Assembly (NCBI RefSeq): GCF_023101765.2
Contig: NC_064220.1
Coordinates: forward strand, 868,001-932,000
DNA from: Spodoptera frugiperda
Lineage: Eukaryota; Arthropoda; Insecta; Lepidoptera; Noctuidae
Direction: 5' to 3'
Length of the DNA: 64,000 bases
Shown: positions 28,501 to 35,603 of the stretch, piece after piece
Numbering within the stretch: the first letter of the stretch is position 1
Layout: the number at the start of each line of letters is the position of its first letter
Notes under the pieces: model-generated
Told to the model about the DNA's origin: nothing
Databases searched by the model: none
What the model saw: the letters and a program-made list of their open reading frames with translations, nothing else
Made by a program: the position numbers and the translations under genes

Positions 28501-28535
28501 CTCGGCCGTACGGTGGCGAAACGGAAATTAACTAG
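7137..28535 (+). CDS. mesh: Mesh, septate-junction transmembrane protein (whole gene, two 3' ends)
   Basis: Spliced gene. Shared exons: 7137-7509, 12609-12847, 13210-13416, 13915-14073, 14684-14821, 15183-15351, 15666-15923, 16296-16635, 16989-17270, 17613-17745, 18126-18220, 18345-18463, 18959-19110, 19596-19704, 20200-20336, 21466-21595, 22179-22441, 24117-24221, 24810-24918. Form A adds 25085-26040 (1490 residues). Form B adds 27135-27291 and 28274-28535 (1311 residues). All introns are GT-AG and all phases agree. Visible parts: signal peptide, NIDO-type region (about 280-428), IPT/Ig-like region (429-514), AMOP (628-775), vWD starting at GDPHIVTFD, cysteine-rich sushi (about 1115-1172), one transmembrane helix, cytoplasmic tail. 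In Drosophila, Mesh is needed for smooth septate junctions in midgut and Malpighian tubule, where it works with Ssk and Tsp2A. Introns carry SINEs, LINE fragments and MITEs. The 5' untranslated exon is not identified with certainty. Confidence 0.95.
8690..8815. mobile_element. MITE M1, decayed
   Basis: GGCGCTCTGATTGGCCGGCT and ACTTTAAACGTAAAGCAAAT; only one arm is clear. Confidence 0.6.
9378..9625 (-). repeat. dispersed repeat D
   Basis: GAAAACCGACGTGAAACAAC to GATCCGTCTGCTCGTTTGCC; mesh intron 1. Confidence 0.75.
9958..10089 (+). repeat. R1-type LINE tail copy
   Basis: Contains AGCAGGAGTAGGAACGGGGT and GTAAGAGTCTGAC, ending in CTCAAAAAAG. Lies in mesh intron 1. Confidence 0.8.
10435..10500 (-). 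repeat. Helitron-like repeat, left part (split)
   Basis: CTAGCTACTTCTGCGCGGTT and following sequence match the reversed end of the 27.7 kb and 45.1 kb copies. The match resumes after the insertion at about 11404. Confidence 0.7.
10501..11403. mobile_element. RTE-like LINE fragment inserted into a Helitron-like repeat
   Basis: TATAGCATA at 10501-10509 and 11395-11403 is a 9-bp direct duplication around an 885-bp insert. The insert begins CTAGCTTTCCGCCCGCGGCTT, contains two copies of a segment with CCCCCTT(T/G)...GGGGTTGA and AAAAATCC(C/T)TTCTTAGTGCTC, and ends in (TCAG)n and a TATA tail, as RTE-type LINE ends do. Inside it, 10763-10894 is a reverse R1-type tail, a third layer. Confidence 0.75.
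11404..11530 (-). repeat. Helitron-like repeat, right part (split)
   Basis: Continues with CAAATCGAACCAGTAGTTCT and GATTAGCGCCTTAAAACAAA, aligned to the body of the 40.1 kb copy. Confidence 0.7.
12134..12295 (-). repeat. R1-type LINE tail copy
   Basis: Reverse copy (GGGGGAAAATCATCCAATGA ... GGTAGTCCGCACCTCCGGGT) in mesh intron 1, about 300 bp before exon 2. Confidence 0.82.
12609..12847 (+). CDS. mesh: mesh exon 2
   Basis: The acceptor is CTTCCCAG and the donor AGG|GTAAGT, entering at phase 1 and leaving at phase 0. It encodes about 80 residues from HIDGRVLPDTSYQN to FFGFRFNYTR, the start of the conserved Mesh ectodomain before NIDO. Confidence 0.93.
12888..13090 (+). repeat. SINE family 2, headless copy
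   Basis: GAAAATTTCTCAGTAGTAGC to TTCGGGGATAATAGACGTTA; the tRNA head is missing; mesh intron 2. Confidence 0.75.
13210..13416 (+). CDS. mesh: mesh exon 3
   Basis: Phase 0 to 0, 69 codons, after TTCTACAG and before CTGCAG|GTGAGA. It contains NGYIYFSDPP and the FSKCRIG segment characteristic of Mesh/SUSD2-like ectodomains. Confidence 0.94.
13915..14073 (+). CDS. mesh: mesh exon 4
   Basis: Phase 0 to 0, 53 codons, after TTTTCTACAG and before AGG|GTCAGT. It encodes the strand running up to the NIDO domain, including WKNMSFSGGIDNSLFR. Confidence 0.93.
14153..14591. mobile_element. 439-bp MITE with TTA target duplication
   Basis: Terminal inverted repeats begin GGCAGTTGTCCCACC on both strands and TTA flanks each side. 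The interior is full of GAGCGAGTG-type repeats in both orientations. The TTA duplication fits the PIF/Harbinger type. It fills mesh intron 4. Confidence 0.8.
14684..14821 (+). CDS. mesh: mesh exon 5 (NIDO, first half)
   Basis: Phase 0 to 0, 46 codons. FQMVLATDEVFTYAIFNY followed by an acidic/aromatic strand is typical of the extracellular NIDO domain. The donor is TAT|GTAAGT. A 439-bp MITE fills most of the intron before it. Confidence 0.94.
14950..15125 (+). repeat. RTE-like LINE 3' fragment
   Basis: ACTAGCTGACCCGGCAAACT to GCAATTGATTTTTATATATT, ending about 60 bp before mesh exon 6. A second copy is at 22850-22995. Confidence 0.68.
15183..15351 (+). CDS. mesh: mesh exon 6 (NIDO, second half)
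   Basis: Enters at phase 0, leaves at phase 1. IGFNAGNGTQSYEY and GFPGRHIFRID are the usual end of NIDO domains. The donor is ATCG|GTGAGT. Confidence 0.94.
15417..15645 (-). repeat. LINE 3' end with TTTGAC tail
   Basis: CAAAGTCAAAGTCAAAATTA and GGAGAAGAACGAGCAAGTAA match the proposed tail of the 41.6-45.1 kb LINE; mesh intron 6. Confidence 0.68.
15666..15923 (+). CDS. mesh: mesh exon 7 (IPT/Ig-like region)
   Basis: The acceptor CTGTTTCTTAG is followed by phase 1 entry; the exit at GTCG|GTAAGT is also phase 1. GGTIVNITGPCF and a paired cysteine further on are typical of the IPT/Ig-like fold that follows NIDO in Mesh. Confidence 0.94.
15960..16225 (+). repeat. SINE family 2 with tRNA-like head
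   Basis: CGGGTTCGATTCCCTGGC B box followed by TTTCTCAGTTGTAGCACGGA; mesh intron 7. Confidence 0.8.
16296..16635 (+). CDS. mesh: mesh exon 8
   Basis: Enters at phase 1, leaves at phase 2 (TCGCC|GTGAGT). It encodes about 113 residues linking the Ig-like region to AMOP, with one N-glycosylation-type motif near NLTSN. Confidence 0.93.
16775..16915 (+). repeat. dispersed repeat also at 31.1 kb
   Basis: GGCTAATCTCTGAAATAGTT and GGCAGGTAGCTGATGTACTA recur at 31107-31230 as GGCTAATCTCTGAAATTGTT and AGCAGGTAGCTGATATATTA. Confidence 0.65.
16989..17270 (+). CDS. mesh: mesh exon 9 (AMOP, first part)
   Basis: Phase 2 at both ends; acceptor CTATCCACAG, donor CCCAG|GTACAG. WPNALCNNWL and VWVCPCTLEHAL are hallmark AMOP sequence, with six or more cysteines. 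AMOP is an extracellular adhesion-associated domain. Confidence 0.95.
17455..17552 (+). pseudogene. short RTE-type LINE fragment
   Basis: AAGGATTGGCTACAGAAAGC and GAGTGGAAGGAGGATTAGGA match the end of the 21.6 kb fragment, with an internal stop; mesh intron 9. Confidence 0.72.
17613..17745 (+). CDS. mesh: mesh exon 10 (AMOP, last part)
   Basis: Enters at phase 2, leaves at phase 0 (AATAAG|GTAGGA, a weaker donor). GSGQQCCYDKNG is the conserved end of the AMOP domain. Confidence 0.94.
18126..18220 (+). CDS. mesh: mesh exon 11
   Basis: Phase 0 in, phase 2 out. It encodes a short cysteine-containing linker (FYQCCLWQEEQAVGC) between AMOP and vWD. The acceptor follows a T10 tract. Confidence 0.93.
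18345..18463 (+). CDS. mesh: mesh exon 12 (vWD domain start)
   Basis: Phase 2 in, phase 1 out. GIFGDPHIVTFDDLQYTFNG is the diagnostic opening of a von Willebrand factor type D domain. Confidence 0.95.
18535..18692. mobile_element. MITE M2 copy
   Basis: AAGACATACTTAATC, ACTCACGTAACCGCACCGAC, and inverted AGAGTAACGTGAATAAACC; mesh intron 12. Confidence 0.7.
18769..18911 (+). repeat. R1-type LINE tail copy
   Basis: CCGGAGCTGCGGACAACG to CCCTCAAAAAAA, ending 48 bp before the mesh exon 13 acceptor. Confidence 0.82.
18959..19110 (+). CDS. mesh: mesh exon 13 (vWD)
   Basis: Phase 1 in, phase 0 out. It continues the vWD beta-sheet with GEYVLVRVDH. An R1-type LINE tail ends only about 48 bp before the acceptor TTTTCAAG, so its insertion lies close to the branch-point region. 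Confidence 0.93.
19241..19428. mobile_element. MITE family M3
   Basis: AAGGTAAGCGTCCACAGGCC is inverted at the other end (GGGCCTATGGACGCTTACTT), with GCATCGTATGCATCGC-type repeats inside; mesh intron 13. Confidence 0.78.
19596..19704 (+). CDS. mesh: mesh exon 14 (vWD)
   Basis: Phase 0 in, phase 1 out (CCCAG|GTAAGC). It encodes VRLRPQHAQWRYRLDVFADN and the rest of a 36-residue vWD segment. Confidence 0.93.
19772..19917 (+). repeat. R1-type LINE tail copy
   Basis: Starts TGATCCGGAGCTGCGGAC and ends in TTAAAAAAAC; mesh intron 14. Confidence 0.82.
20200..20336 (+). CDS. mesh: mesh exon 15 (vWD)
   Basis: Phase 1 in, phase 0 out (TATATG|GTGAGT). It encodes 45 residues, including MFSSGAGVEVIENKGFMSAR. 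Confidence 0.93.
20488..20735 (+). repeat. SINE family 2 with tRNA-like head
   Basis: GGGTTCGATTCTCGGTCTGG head and TATGGCAATAGTCTCACCCC body; mesh intron 15. Confidence 0.8.
21036..21188 (+). repeat. dispersed repeat D, short copy
   Basis: GAACGAGCTGACGGATCACC through GGTTATTGGGGAATTGGAAA; mesh intron 15. Confidence 0.73.
21190..21345 (+). repeat. SINE family 2, joined to another repeat
   Basis: The headless body starts at TTTCTCAGTAATAGCACGGA, directly abutting the dispersed repeat at 21036-21188. Confidence 0.75.
21466..21595 (+). CDS. mesh: mesh exon 16 (vWD end)
   Basis: Phase 0 in, phase 1 out (CACT|GTAAGT). GLFGNWSLDVNDDFTRPDG is the conserved closing motif of vWD. The frame stays open through the donor into a LINE fragment up to 21855. 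Confidence 0.95.
21608..21858 (+). pseudogene. RTE-type LINE reverse transcriptase C-terminal fragment
   Basis: Encodes RRGRPRRRWRDELDAYEKDW and HREEWKEGREAFALQWDDHG, then TGA, the usual end of RTE-clade polyproteins. It is a 5'-truncated fragment directly after mesh exon 16, in the same reading frame as that exon. Confidence 0.8.
22179..22441 (+). CDS. mesh: mesh exon 17
   Basis: Phase 1 in, phase 0 out (ATT|GTGAGT). It encodes 88 residues between vWD and sushi. C-x6-C in EICQDSYQC is the vWD-associated cysteine pair. Confidence 0.94.
22647..22822. mobile_element. MITE M1 copy
   Basis: GGCTTAGTACGATTTTTTAT with inverted end CAAGCTCGTACTAAGCCC; mesh intron 17. Confidence 0.75.
22850..22995 (+). 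repeat. RTE-like LINE 3' fragment
   Basis: ACTAGCCTTGAAAA, ACAAATAATTCAAGACCAAG and CGAATTGCAATTGATTTTTC match the 14.9 kb copy. Confidence 0.65.
24117..24221 (+). CDS. mesh: mesh exon 18 (sushi, first part)
   Basis: Phase 0 at both ends, 35 codons. The acceptor is TTTTTCCAG and the donor AGG|GTGAGT. It contains the first sushi cysteine (VISCGILETP). Confidence 0.92.
24810..24918 (+). CDS. mesh: mesh exon 19 (sushi, last part)
   Basis: Phase 0 in, phase 1 out (CTAC|GTGAGT). VNFECNQDFILIG with C..W..C spacing (VCEDNGRWN then ECL) is a sushi/CCP module. This is the last exon shared by both 3' ends. Confidence 0.95.
25085..26040 (+). CDS. mesh: mesh terminal exon A: transmembrane helix and long tail with PDZ ligand
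   Basis: Acceptor at 25084, phase 1. It encodes NQEYSQRALFLTWG, a helix of about 22 hydrophobic residues, then a cytoplasmic tail of roughly 285 residues rich in Ser, Pro and Thr. The tail includes a tandem of YSP-type motifs near 25768-25850 and a Ser/Asp/Lys stretch. It ends S-T-M-V, which fits a class I PDZ-binding C-terminus (T at -2, V at 0). A poly(A) signal follows at 26269. It is an alternative to exons B1 and B2. Confidence 0.93.
26269..26274 (+). other. poly(A) signal for mesh form A
   Basis: AATAAA lies 229 bp after the form A stop codon, in AT-rich sequence. Confidence 0.6.
26890..27095 (+). repeat. tRNA-derived SINE (family 1)
   Basis: tRNA-like head with a B box (GGGTTCGATTCCC), then GTGTGATCCACAAATTGTTG and AAACGCACCGACGAC. 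It sits 40 bp before mesh exon B1. Confidence 0.85.
27135..27291 (+). CDS. mesh: mesh alternative exon B1: second transmembrane helix
   Basis: The acceptor ATATAG is phase 1, the same as exon A, and the donor ATCAA|GTAAGT is phase 2. It encodes KQEYSSRTLGATWGIISAIM, then a hydrophobic helix and basic residues (RLLLRKK). The opening is clearly homologous to exon A (x-QEYS-x-R-x-L-x2-TWG-x-I), so the two are duplicated, mutually exclusive exons. Confidence 0.9.
27316..27520. mobile_element. MITE family M2 with 31-bp perfect arms
   Basis: 27341-27371 and 27481-27511 are exact inverted repeats (31 bp, containing GTTATCGGCTTACTCACG). The interior has a GC-rich GCGCTGCTGCGCC segment. It lies just after mesh exon B1. 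Confidence 0.85.
27685..27876 (+). repeat. Helitron-like repeat (CTAGT end)
   Basis: Runs from AAGCTGAAGAGTTTGTTTG through CTACTGGTCCGATTTGAATA to GCGCGGAAGTAGCTAGT. The GC-rich end plus CTAGT is the style of a non-autonomous Helitron 3' end; the class is inferred. Confidence 0.65.
27928..28130 (+). repeat. tRNA-derived SINE (family 1)
   Basis: Same family and orientation as 26890-27095; B box GGTTCGATTACC. It lies between mesh exons B1 and B2. Confidence 0.85.
28274..28535 (+). CDS. mesh: mesh alternative terminal exon B2: short proline-rich tail
   Basis: The acceptor AACTTTCCAG completes a Lys codon with B1. It encodes 87 residues: an acidic segment, then Pro-rich PPAPMPAPLP and PYPAYGMPYD. 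It ends E-T-E-I-N, without the PDZ-type terminus of form A. The TAG stop is at 28533-28535. Confidence 0.9.
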
Positions 28536-28645
28536 TTTAAGATTACCAAACGTAGCGTAGGCACCAAAAATGTGTTTAGTAATTGGGCCAAAAGACCAGT
28601 ATCTAAACCATAAAGTGTTGCCACGCTATGCTTGATTATGGTAGA

Positions 28646-28651
28646 AATAAA
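28646..28651 (+). other. poly(A) signal for mesh form B
   Basis: AATAAA lies 111 bp after the form B stop codon. Confidence 0.65.
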
Positions 28652-29564
28652 ACTGAAATAAGTTTTCGATATCTTGAAAAAATATTTAGTTTTATTTTTC
28701 CAAACTAAATAATAAGATACTTATAGGTTTACTTGGATAAAAAATTAAGGTTGCATTTTTTAAGTTATATTTCGTGGTTCTATTTTGTACAAAAACGTCC
28801 TAGAATATATTTGTTTTTTTATATACCTACTTATATAATAACTACTTTGTCTCTTATCAAATTAGAGTACGTTCTTTGCCTACCGTAGGAATTAAGTATA
28901 TTTAAAAAAAATCCATAAAAAAACTAATTAGCTCAAACTAGATTTATATTGGAAAAAACGTGTTTTAATTTGGTCTTCCTACCAATAAAAACCAGCTAAA
29001 ATTTTAATTTTAAACCACCCAGCTAAAACTTGTGCAGAATATATTTTTATACTTTTTAAGAAATTCATAAGAACTTTATATATTATGTAATAGTTATATA
29101 AATGTTAATGTTAATCAATATATATAAATAGTTCCCGTTGCCATAAATCAACATTAACTTTGGAATTTATTCACTCAAAATTCGGAATCCATGAATAATC
29201 CCACCATTGAAATAATTCTAGGTTTAAGTAAATAGGTATGTTGTTAAATAAGTACAATACCTGTTTTGTGTTACATGACAACGATTCAGATAAAATAAGC
29301 ATTCTGACATTCATATTCATGTACCTAGTTAGTTAAATAAAATTTTATAATATTACATTTTGTTTGTTATTTTACCCAACTGCCCTTATCCTTCATGTGT
29401 CTTACATTTACACCAAGCCAATCTGAAATTCATTGGGGCGGAGCAGGCCTATGTTTAGCCGTGGACTTCTTACAGCTGGTGAAAGAATGCTATTCATTAA
29501 CTTATTTGCATTATTTAATTATGTAAGTATAAATAGAAACATTATTTACAAACTACATAGAAAA

Positions 29565-29762
29565 TGACTGCCAGTTCGTGCAGTGGCTGGGCAATTGGTT
29601 GCCGCGCGACGTGTTGCGAGTTCGATTTTCGGACAGAGTAACTCTGTGTGATCCACAAATTGTTGTTCCGAGTCTGGGTGTGATGTGTGTATGTGAAATT
29701 GAATGTTTGTAAACGCAATCACGGCACAAAAGAAAATACTAGTGTACGGTAATATTTAAAAA
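29565..29762 (+). repeat. tRNA-derived SINE (family 1)
   Basis: GAGTTCGATTTTCGG head and GATCCACAAATTGTTGTTCC body; between mesh and LARGE. Confidence 0.83.
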
Positions 29763-31106
29763 AAAGGTACGTATAAATAAAAGTAAACTTAGTTACAAAG
29801 CTCTCAGACTAAGATATGTGTAGAGTGCACACACCTTATATAGTACAAATAATGTAGCGTTCATCAGATAGATGTTCTATTGGAAGGTAGGTACTTTAGT
29901 ACTTACACACGAACACCCCTGTTTCTTAAATATTACGTACGGACATATTTGGGCATAGACTTATTTAAAATGATAGCTCACTAGGAGACACTTACAGTTT
30001 TTTTATCTATGGTTCCATTGCGCGATAGTTTGACATTATCTTGTCACTTTGTCAGATGACAGATAGAAGTCAAAAATTTTAGGCTAAATACTGTTTCGGT
30101 TTCATTTTCCAAAATAAGTTTTAAAAAATGCATAGAAAATGTACTAATTGAGCAAATATACGAAAGAAATAAATATGTTTCAGTAAAAGGGCTACAGACA
30201 ATTACTTGAATGTGATTAAAAATAGTTTTATACATGGAATTACAAAGTAATTCGGTTTGCGCTCTACACTATTATCAAATCAAATGAATCGTGATATTAT
30301 GATTGATTGTGTCGATATTTTTTTATTACTCTCGTTTACTATGTACCCGGTTTGTTATCTGTGCAACAAGCAGTACCGGCTTTATTAAATCTATTGCGTG
30401 TGCAAGGTAGGAATACCTATGTAATATTTGTTTTATTAATTTTGTTATTTATTCATTTATTTAGAATTTAATATATTCTATATGTTATTAACTTATTATC
30501 ACACGTTTGGTTTTAAATCAAAGGATACCCTCCAACCTTTATGTGCACATAATACAAATTAAGGTGAATACCTGCATAAATAACAAAATATTATTTATTG
30601 GAAGATGGTTGTAATTTATGTTTTACTCATTCTATAAGTCTTTGAACTCCCAAGAGGGTATGTAACTAGAAAAACTATGGCATGGTAATAAAACAGAAAG
30701 GACAGAGAATAATAACTCAAAAGTAAACAATCTTCAAATATATACATATAGATTTTAAATATGTATCTATAGAAGATACTAATAAAACATAGCCATTTAA
30801 CAGCTTATACCTGATAAGCATTAAAAGATAAGTATTAAATTAATGAGATTAACTATATATCTTAAATACAAAAGAAATTTAAAAATAGTTATGTAAGGTA
30901 CCTAGTATTGTCGGTCAGAATCAACAAGATACTTTATTGCACTTGTATACAATGACTGCAATATTAGGACTAGAGTAGTCTATAATCTATAAATATAAAT
31001 AAATTTGGAGTGTCTGTTTGTAATAGTGAAATACTTAACCACTTTCTACTATATGCATATTATTATGAACATTCATACAATACATACATTAAAATAATAC
31101 CTATTA

Positions 31107-31232
31107 CAATTTTTGTCTGTCTCTTTGTTCTGGCTAATCTCTGAAATTGTTGAACTGATTTTGACTGGACTTTTATTAGCAGGTAGCTGATATATTAAGC
31201 AATAACTTAGGCTACTTTTGTTAGTCAAAAAG
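31107..31232 (+). repeat. dispersed repeat also at 16.8 kb
   Basis: Second copy of the repeat at 16775-16915, upstream of the LARGE promoter. Confidence 0.65.
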
Positions 31233-31432
31233 TCATCAGACTAGTTTTAAATATAATTTAAGTAAAATTTATTTAAGTAATTAATTACTTTAAGTAAAAA
31301 AATAATAATTTATTTAGTGAAAAGTCTTAAATATAATTAATAAATAAAACAATATTATTTAACTAAGTAATGTTTTACCTCTTTATAGGCAAAATAATGT
31401 TCACCGGCACGAAAAGTAATGAATTACTCACA

Positions 31433-31465
31433 TATATAAATTCAATACTTAAACTCACTACAAGA
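31433..31465 (+). promoter_or_regulatory. candidate TATA core promoter of LARGE
   Basis: TATATAAA at 31433-31440 is followed about 22 bp later by CTCACTAC, an initiator-like sequence. No ATG lies between there and the LARGE start at 31528. The placement fits a TATA promoter with a leader of about 65-70 nt. This is inferred from sequence only. Confidence 0.4.
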
Positions 31466-31527
31466 GTAAATCACAACATTAGGACAAGACAGCTTTGACT
31501 CCGTAATCACAACACAAAGCATCAAGA

Positions 31528-31740
31528 ATGAAAATGAAAACGAAAAAATTATGTACCCGACATTGGTTGGCAGCGTTTTTTGGAATCGGACTAGTACTGT
31601 ATTTCTGGTGGCTTATATCAAAAATCAGTTTGCTGGAATCTCAGAACAAAGTATTTAAGACACAATTGAAGTACTCACAATATAATACCTTGGTGAAAAA
31701 GATGTCTGTCGATTCTGTGTCTACTTATGAAGTTCCTGTG
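31528..31740 (+). CDS. LARGE1: LARGE exon 1: signal anchor and stem
   Basis: The ATG context is ATCAAGAATG; a second in-frame ATG lies two codons later. Basic MKMKTKKLCTRH precedes a hydrophobic signal anchor (WLAAFFGIGLVLYFWW), then a short charged stem. The donor is CCTGTG|GTAAGT, phase 0. Confidence 0.88.
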
Positions 31741-34700
31741 GTAAGTTATCTTTGATTAACCGTTTGACTGCCGGTATATAAGACACAATAGAAAATACAT
31801 TGTGTCTCACGTGGATCTGCGTTCCGGCATACAATGGGTTATATCACTTTTTCTTTGAGATATTGTATATAATATGTGTAACTGTACAAGCCTATACTTG
31901 GCATATATTTTTAACCAGTTTTGTTATGTATTTTAAGGTATAGCATGACCCGGTCAACTCTTGAAATCCATATTTGTATTTTATTACAACTTTCTCTGAC
32001 CATAAAAGAGAACCACACAAGATTATAGAATTTAATGATTATACTTTTCGTTTTACTCACGTAACTGTTTGACGAGGAACTCAACTACTTTCAAGCCATG
32101 CTAAAGGCTCATATTAATGAGCTACATTCCGCGTATCGCGCTTCTACTAGTCTGCAACTAGTAGAGTCCGTCTTTAAACAGTTATGTGAGTAAGCCGAAA
32201 AACATATTAATTAATTTAGTATGTCCCTCGAAACTTATAATATGATCATTATATATTTTAATACATGAGAATAAAGTTCAAAATAATCACAAATATGTAG
32301 GAATAAGTTGGCCTGTTGGCCTTACACTATTCAAATATCCTTACAGCTAATTGTAGACTTATTTATACTGGTTAAAGAAGAAAAGTCTATTAACAGTTCT
32401 TAATTTTCTAGATTCCAGATGCAGTGGGTACTCTATGTGAAACAGTGCATATAGCGCTCGTGTGTATGGGCAAATGTTCGCGACAGATCACGCCAATGAT
32501 CAAGTCTTTGATGCACCATCGACAGAACCCCATACACTTCCATTTCGTTGTCGATACGAATTCACATAGAACTATTAACACGCTGTTTGATACTTGGGAC
32601 TTGCCTGATGGTAAGTGCTTGTATTTTTAAATAATATAGAAAATTTCATTTTGTGCAGCTAGCCCAAGGAGTAGCCTTTCACGCTGCTATTACTGAGCAA
32701 ATTGCGAAAACTAAAATAAAAATCCTAATAATTCTTTGTCTGTAATCAAACCTGAAAACAATAACGCGCAATTAATCGACATTACATCTGCGACCACTCA
32801 TCCAACGAGACAGTCAACTCTAGTCAGAGGCTAGGAAAATTTATACCTAATAATATTTCGAAATTGAATTTTTAAAACCTATAATCTGATATAATTTTGT
32901 TAGATACCTAGGTGTAGTTTAGTCTGAACAAAATATTCACCGTGTTCGTTTGAGTAATTCAAAACGTATTGATTTCCGTTATCTATGTGTTATGGATGAA
33001 AACGGATCGCAATATGTGTTGATAAGCGCAAACCTCGAGAGCGATTGAATCTTTTTTTACAGTTTTTTTTTTTATATTTTGGTCGTTCAGCGTTTATTAC
33101 GCACTTCTGTGTTTATGATAAGTATTTGTATTAGAGTTTAGTGGTAGTAACTATAAAGCGGAGATTTGGCGGGCTAAGGAGGAAGCCCGCCGGGAGATGC
33201 TGGAGACTCTGAACAGAGATCCATGGGGGCGCCCCTATCGGATGGTGCGTGATAAGCTCCGCACGTGGGCTCCCCCACTGACTCAGAGTCTCCGGCCAGA
33301 GGTCGTAGAGGAAGTAGTCGGCACCTTGTTTCCCCGACTACGGAGGGGTTTCACCCCTCCATCCATGACTCCGCCCCCTGCGGTGCCCAATGCGGGCCAC
33401 AGTGACGACGACGACGACATCGTTCCGGAGGTGACCGAGGCAGAAATGAGAGCGGCGGTGCGCCGAATGGGCGCCAAGAACACCGCCCCAGGACCCGATG
33501 GCCTACATGGCAAGGCGTGGGTCCTGGCCTCGGAGGCTCTCGGGCCTCGATTAATAGGTCTCTACAGCGCATGCTTGGAGAGGGGCCAGTTCCCACTTCA
33601 GTGGAAGACGGGAAAACTGGTCCTCGTGAAGAAGCCGGGGCGCCCTGCGGACTCTCCATCCGCATACCGGCCCATTGTGCTGCTCGACGAGGTGGGAAAA
33701 GTCTTCGAAAGGATAATTTCGAACCGCCTCGTCGCGCACTTGTCCGGATTTGGGCCGGACCTCGCGGATGGCCAGTTCGGCTTCCGCAGAGGGCGCTCCA
33801 CGGTGGACGCCATCATGCGCGTAAGGGACCTCACGACGGGGACTGCAGTGTCCAGGGGTAAGGTCGTTGTAGCGGTGTCTCTGGACATCGCCAACGCCTT
33901 CAACTCCCTACCCTGGAGCTGCATACTGGAGGCACTCCGGTATCACCGGGTTCCTACCTACCTCCGTCATATAATCGAGGCCTACCTGACAGACAGGTAT
34001 GTCATATACCCCGGTCACCAGGGCGAATGGAAACGGCGAGAGATGTCGCGCGGTGTTCCACAGGGTTCGGTTTTGGGACCGCTCCTGTGGGATATCGGTT
34101 ACGACTGGGTGCTGCGCACCGACCTCCCGAACGGCGTTGGCGTAATTTGTTACGCCGACGAGACGCTAGTGTTAGCGCACGGGAGGTCGCACCAGGCGGC
34201 GGCCAACTTAATGGCGAGAGCGGTTGCGACAGTTGTTGATAGGATCCGGCAATTGGGACTCGAGGTGGCGCTCCACAAGTCCGAGGCCATGTGCTTTCAT
34301 GGCCGCGGGAACGCGCCACCTCCGGGTGGGTTCCAAATAACGGCGGGAGGAGTTTCCATCGGCGTCGAGACGACGATGAAGTATCTAGGTCTCGTCCTCG
34401 ACAGTCGATGGAACTTCGTGGAACACTTTCGACGTTTGGCTCCTAAGTTGGAACGGACGGGGGCTGCGCTTAAGCGGCTCCTGCCAAACCTCGGGGGCCA
34501 AATGCCTCCTGCCGGAGGTTGTACGCGGGGATCGTGCGGTCCATGGCCCTCTACGGCGCCCCTGTGTGGGCGCCGAACCTGATGCGGCGGCCAGCTCGGG
34601 CGCTGCTCACGTCTCAGAGGGTCATGGCCATCCGGGTGATCCGTGGATATCGCACGATCTCCGGGGAGGCAGCGAACCTCCTTGCCGGATTACCGCCGTG

Positions 34701-35571
34701 GGATTTGGAGGCGAAGGTGCTCGCGCGCGTGTTTAGTTTGCTGCCGCGCCAGATCAGTGCGTGGCGGGACGAGCTCCGGCGCGATCTCATGGCGGAATGG
34801 CAGCAACGACTGTCGCAACCGAGGGCTGGGCTCGCTGTCATCGCAGCGGTAAGTCCCCTCTTTGAGGAGTGGCTAGAGAGGCGCCACGGCGTCCTCACCT
34901 ACCGCCTGACGCAGGTGCTTACCGGACATGGGAGTTTCGGTAGGTTCCTGTTCCTTATTGGGCGGGAGGAAACGCCCGGGTGTCATCACTGTGAGGACCG
35001 CCCGGAGGACACGGTAGAACATACGGTGGCGGTGTGCCCTGCGTGGGCTGAGCACCGCCAAGTCCTCAGGGATGTGGTCGGCGACGGCGACCTCTCGCGC
35101 CCAGCACTGGTTCAGGCCATGGTGCGGAGCGAGAGGGACTGGGATGCCGTCTCCTCCTTCTGCGAAGCAGTCATGCTAGCTAAGGAGGAGGCGGGGCGCG
35201 TGAGAGAACAAACCTCCTCACGCCCCAGCCGTCGCGAGAGACACTCCGGGCGTCGGGGATCGCGAGACGATCTCCGGCCACCGTAAGTGCGGGCCTGCGG
35301 ACGGCGAGCAAGGGTAGCTCACCGCCCGAACAGAACCAGACCCGTGCGTACGGCGCGTAGCGTTCTGCGCGCGCCTCAAAGAGCCATCAGACCACCACAG
35401 ATGGGGCCCAGCAGGGCTGATGCCTGATCCGGAGCTGCGGACTACCTAGCGGGTTTACCGGGGCTCCGGCTCAAAAAGCAGGAGAAGGAACGGGGTGGTT
35501 TTTAGTCAGTAAGAGTCTGACACTCCTTCTCGCCTCGCCCAAGGCGGGAAAAGTCATTGGATGATTTTCCC

Positions 35572-35603
<32 letters not shown>

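Larger units (their letters stand above)
28652..31432. other. mesh-LARGE intergenic spacer
   Basis: AT-rich. Contains one SINE (29565), one dispersed repeat (31107) and a LINE-like scrap near 29425-29480. No gene seen. Confidence 0.6.

Noticed and set aside
33283..33924. Several overlapping antisense frames in the 33-35 kb GC-rich stretch
   Set aside because: Mirror frames of the R1-type reverse transcriptase; GC-rich DNA has few stops.
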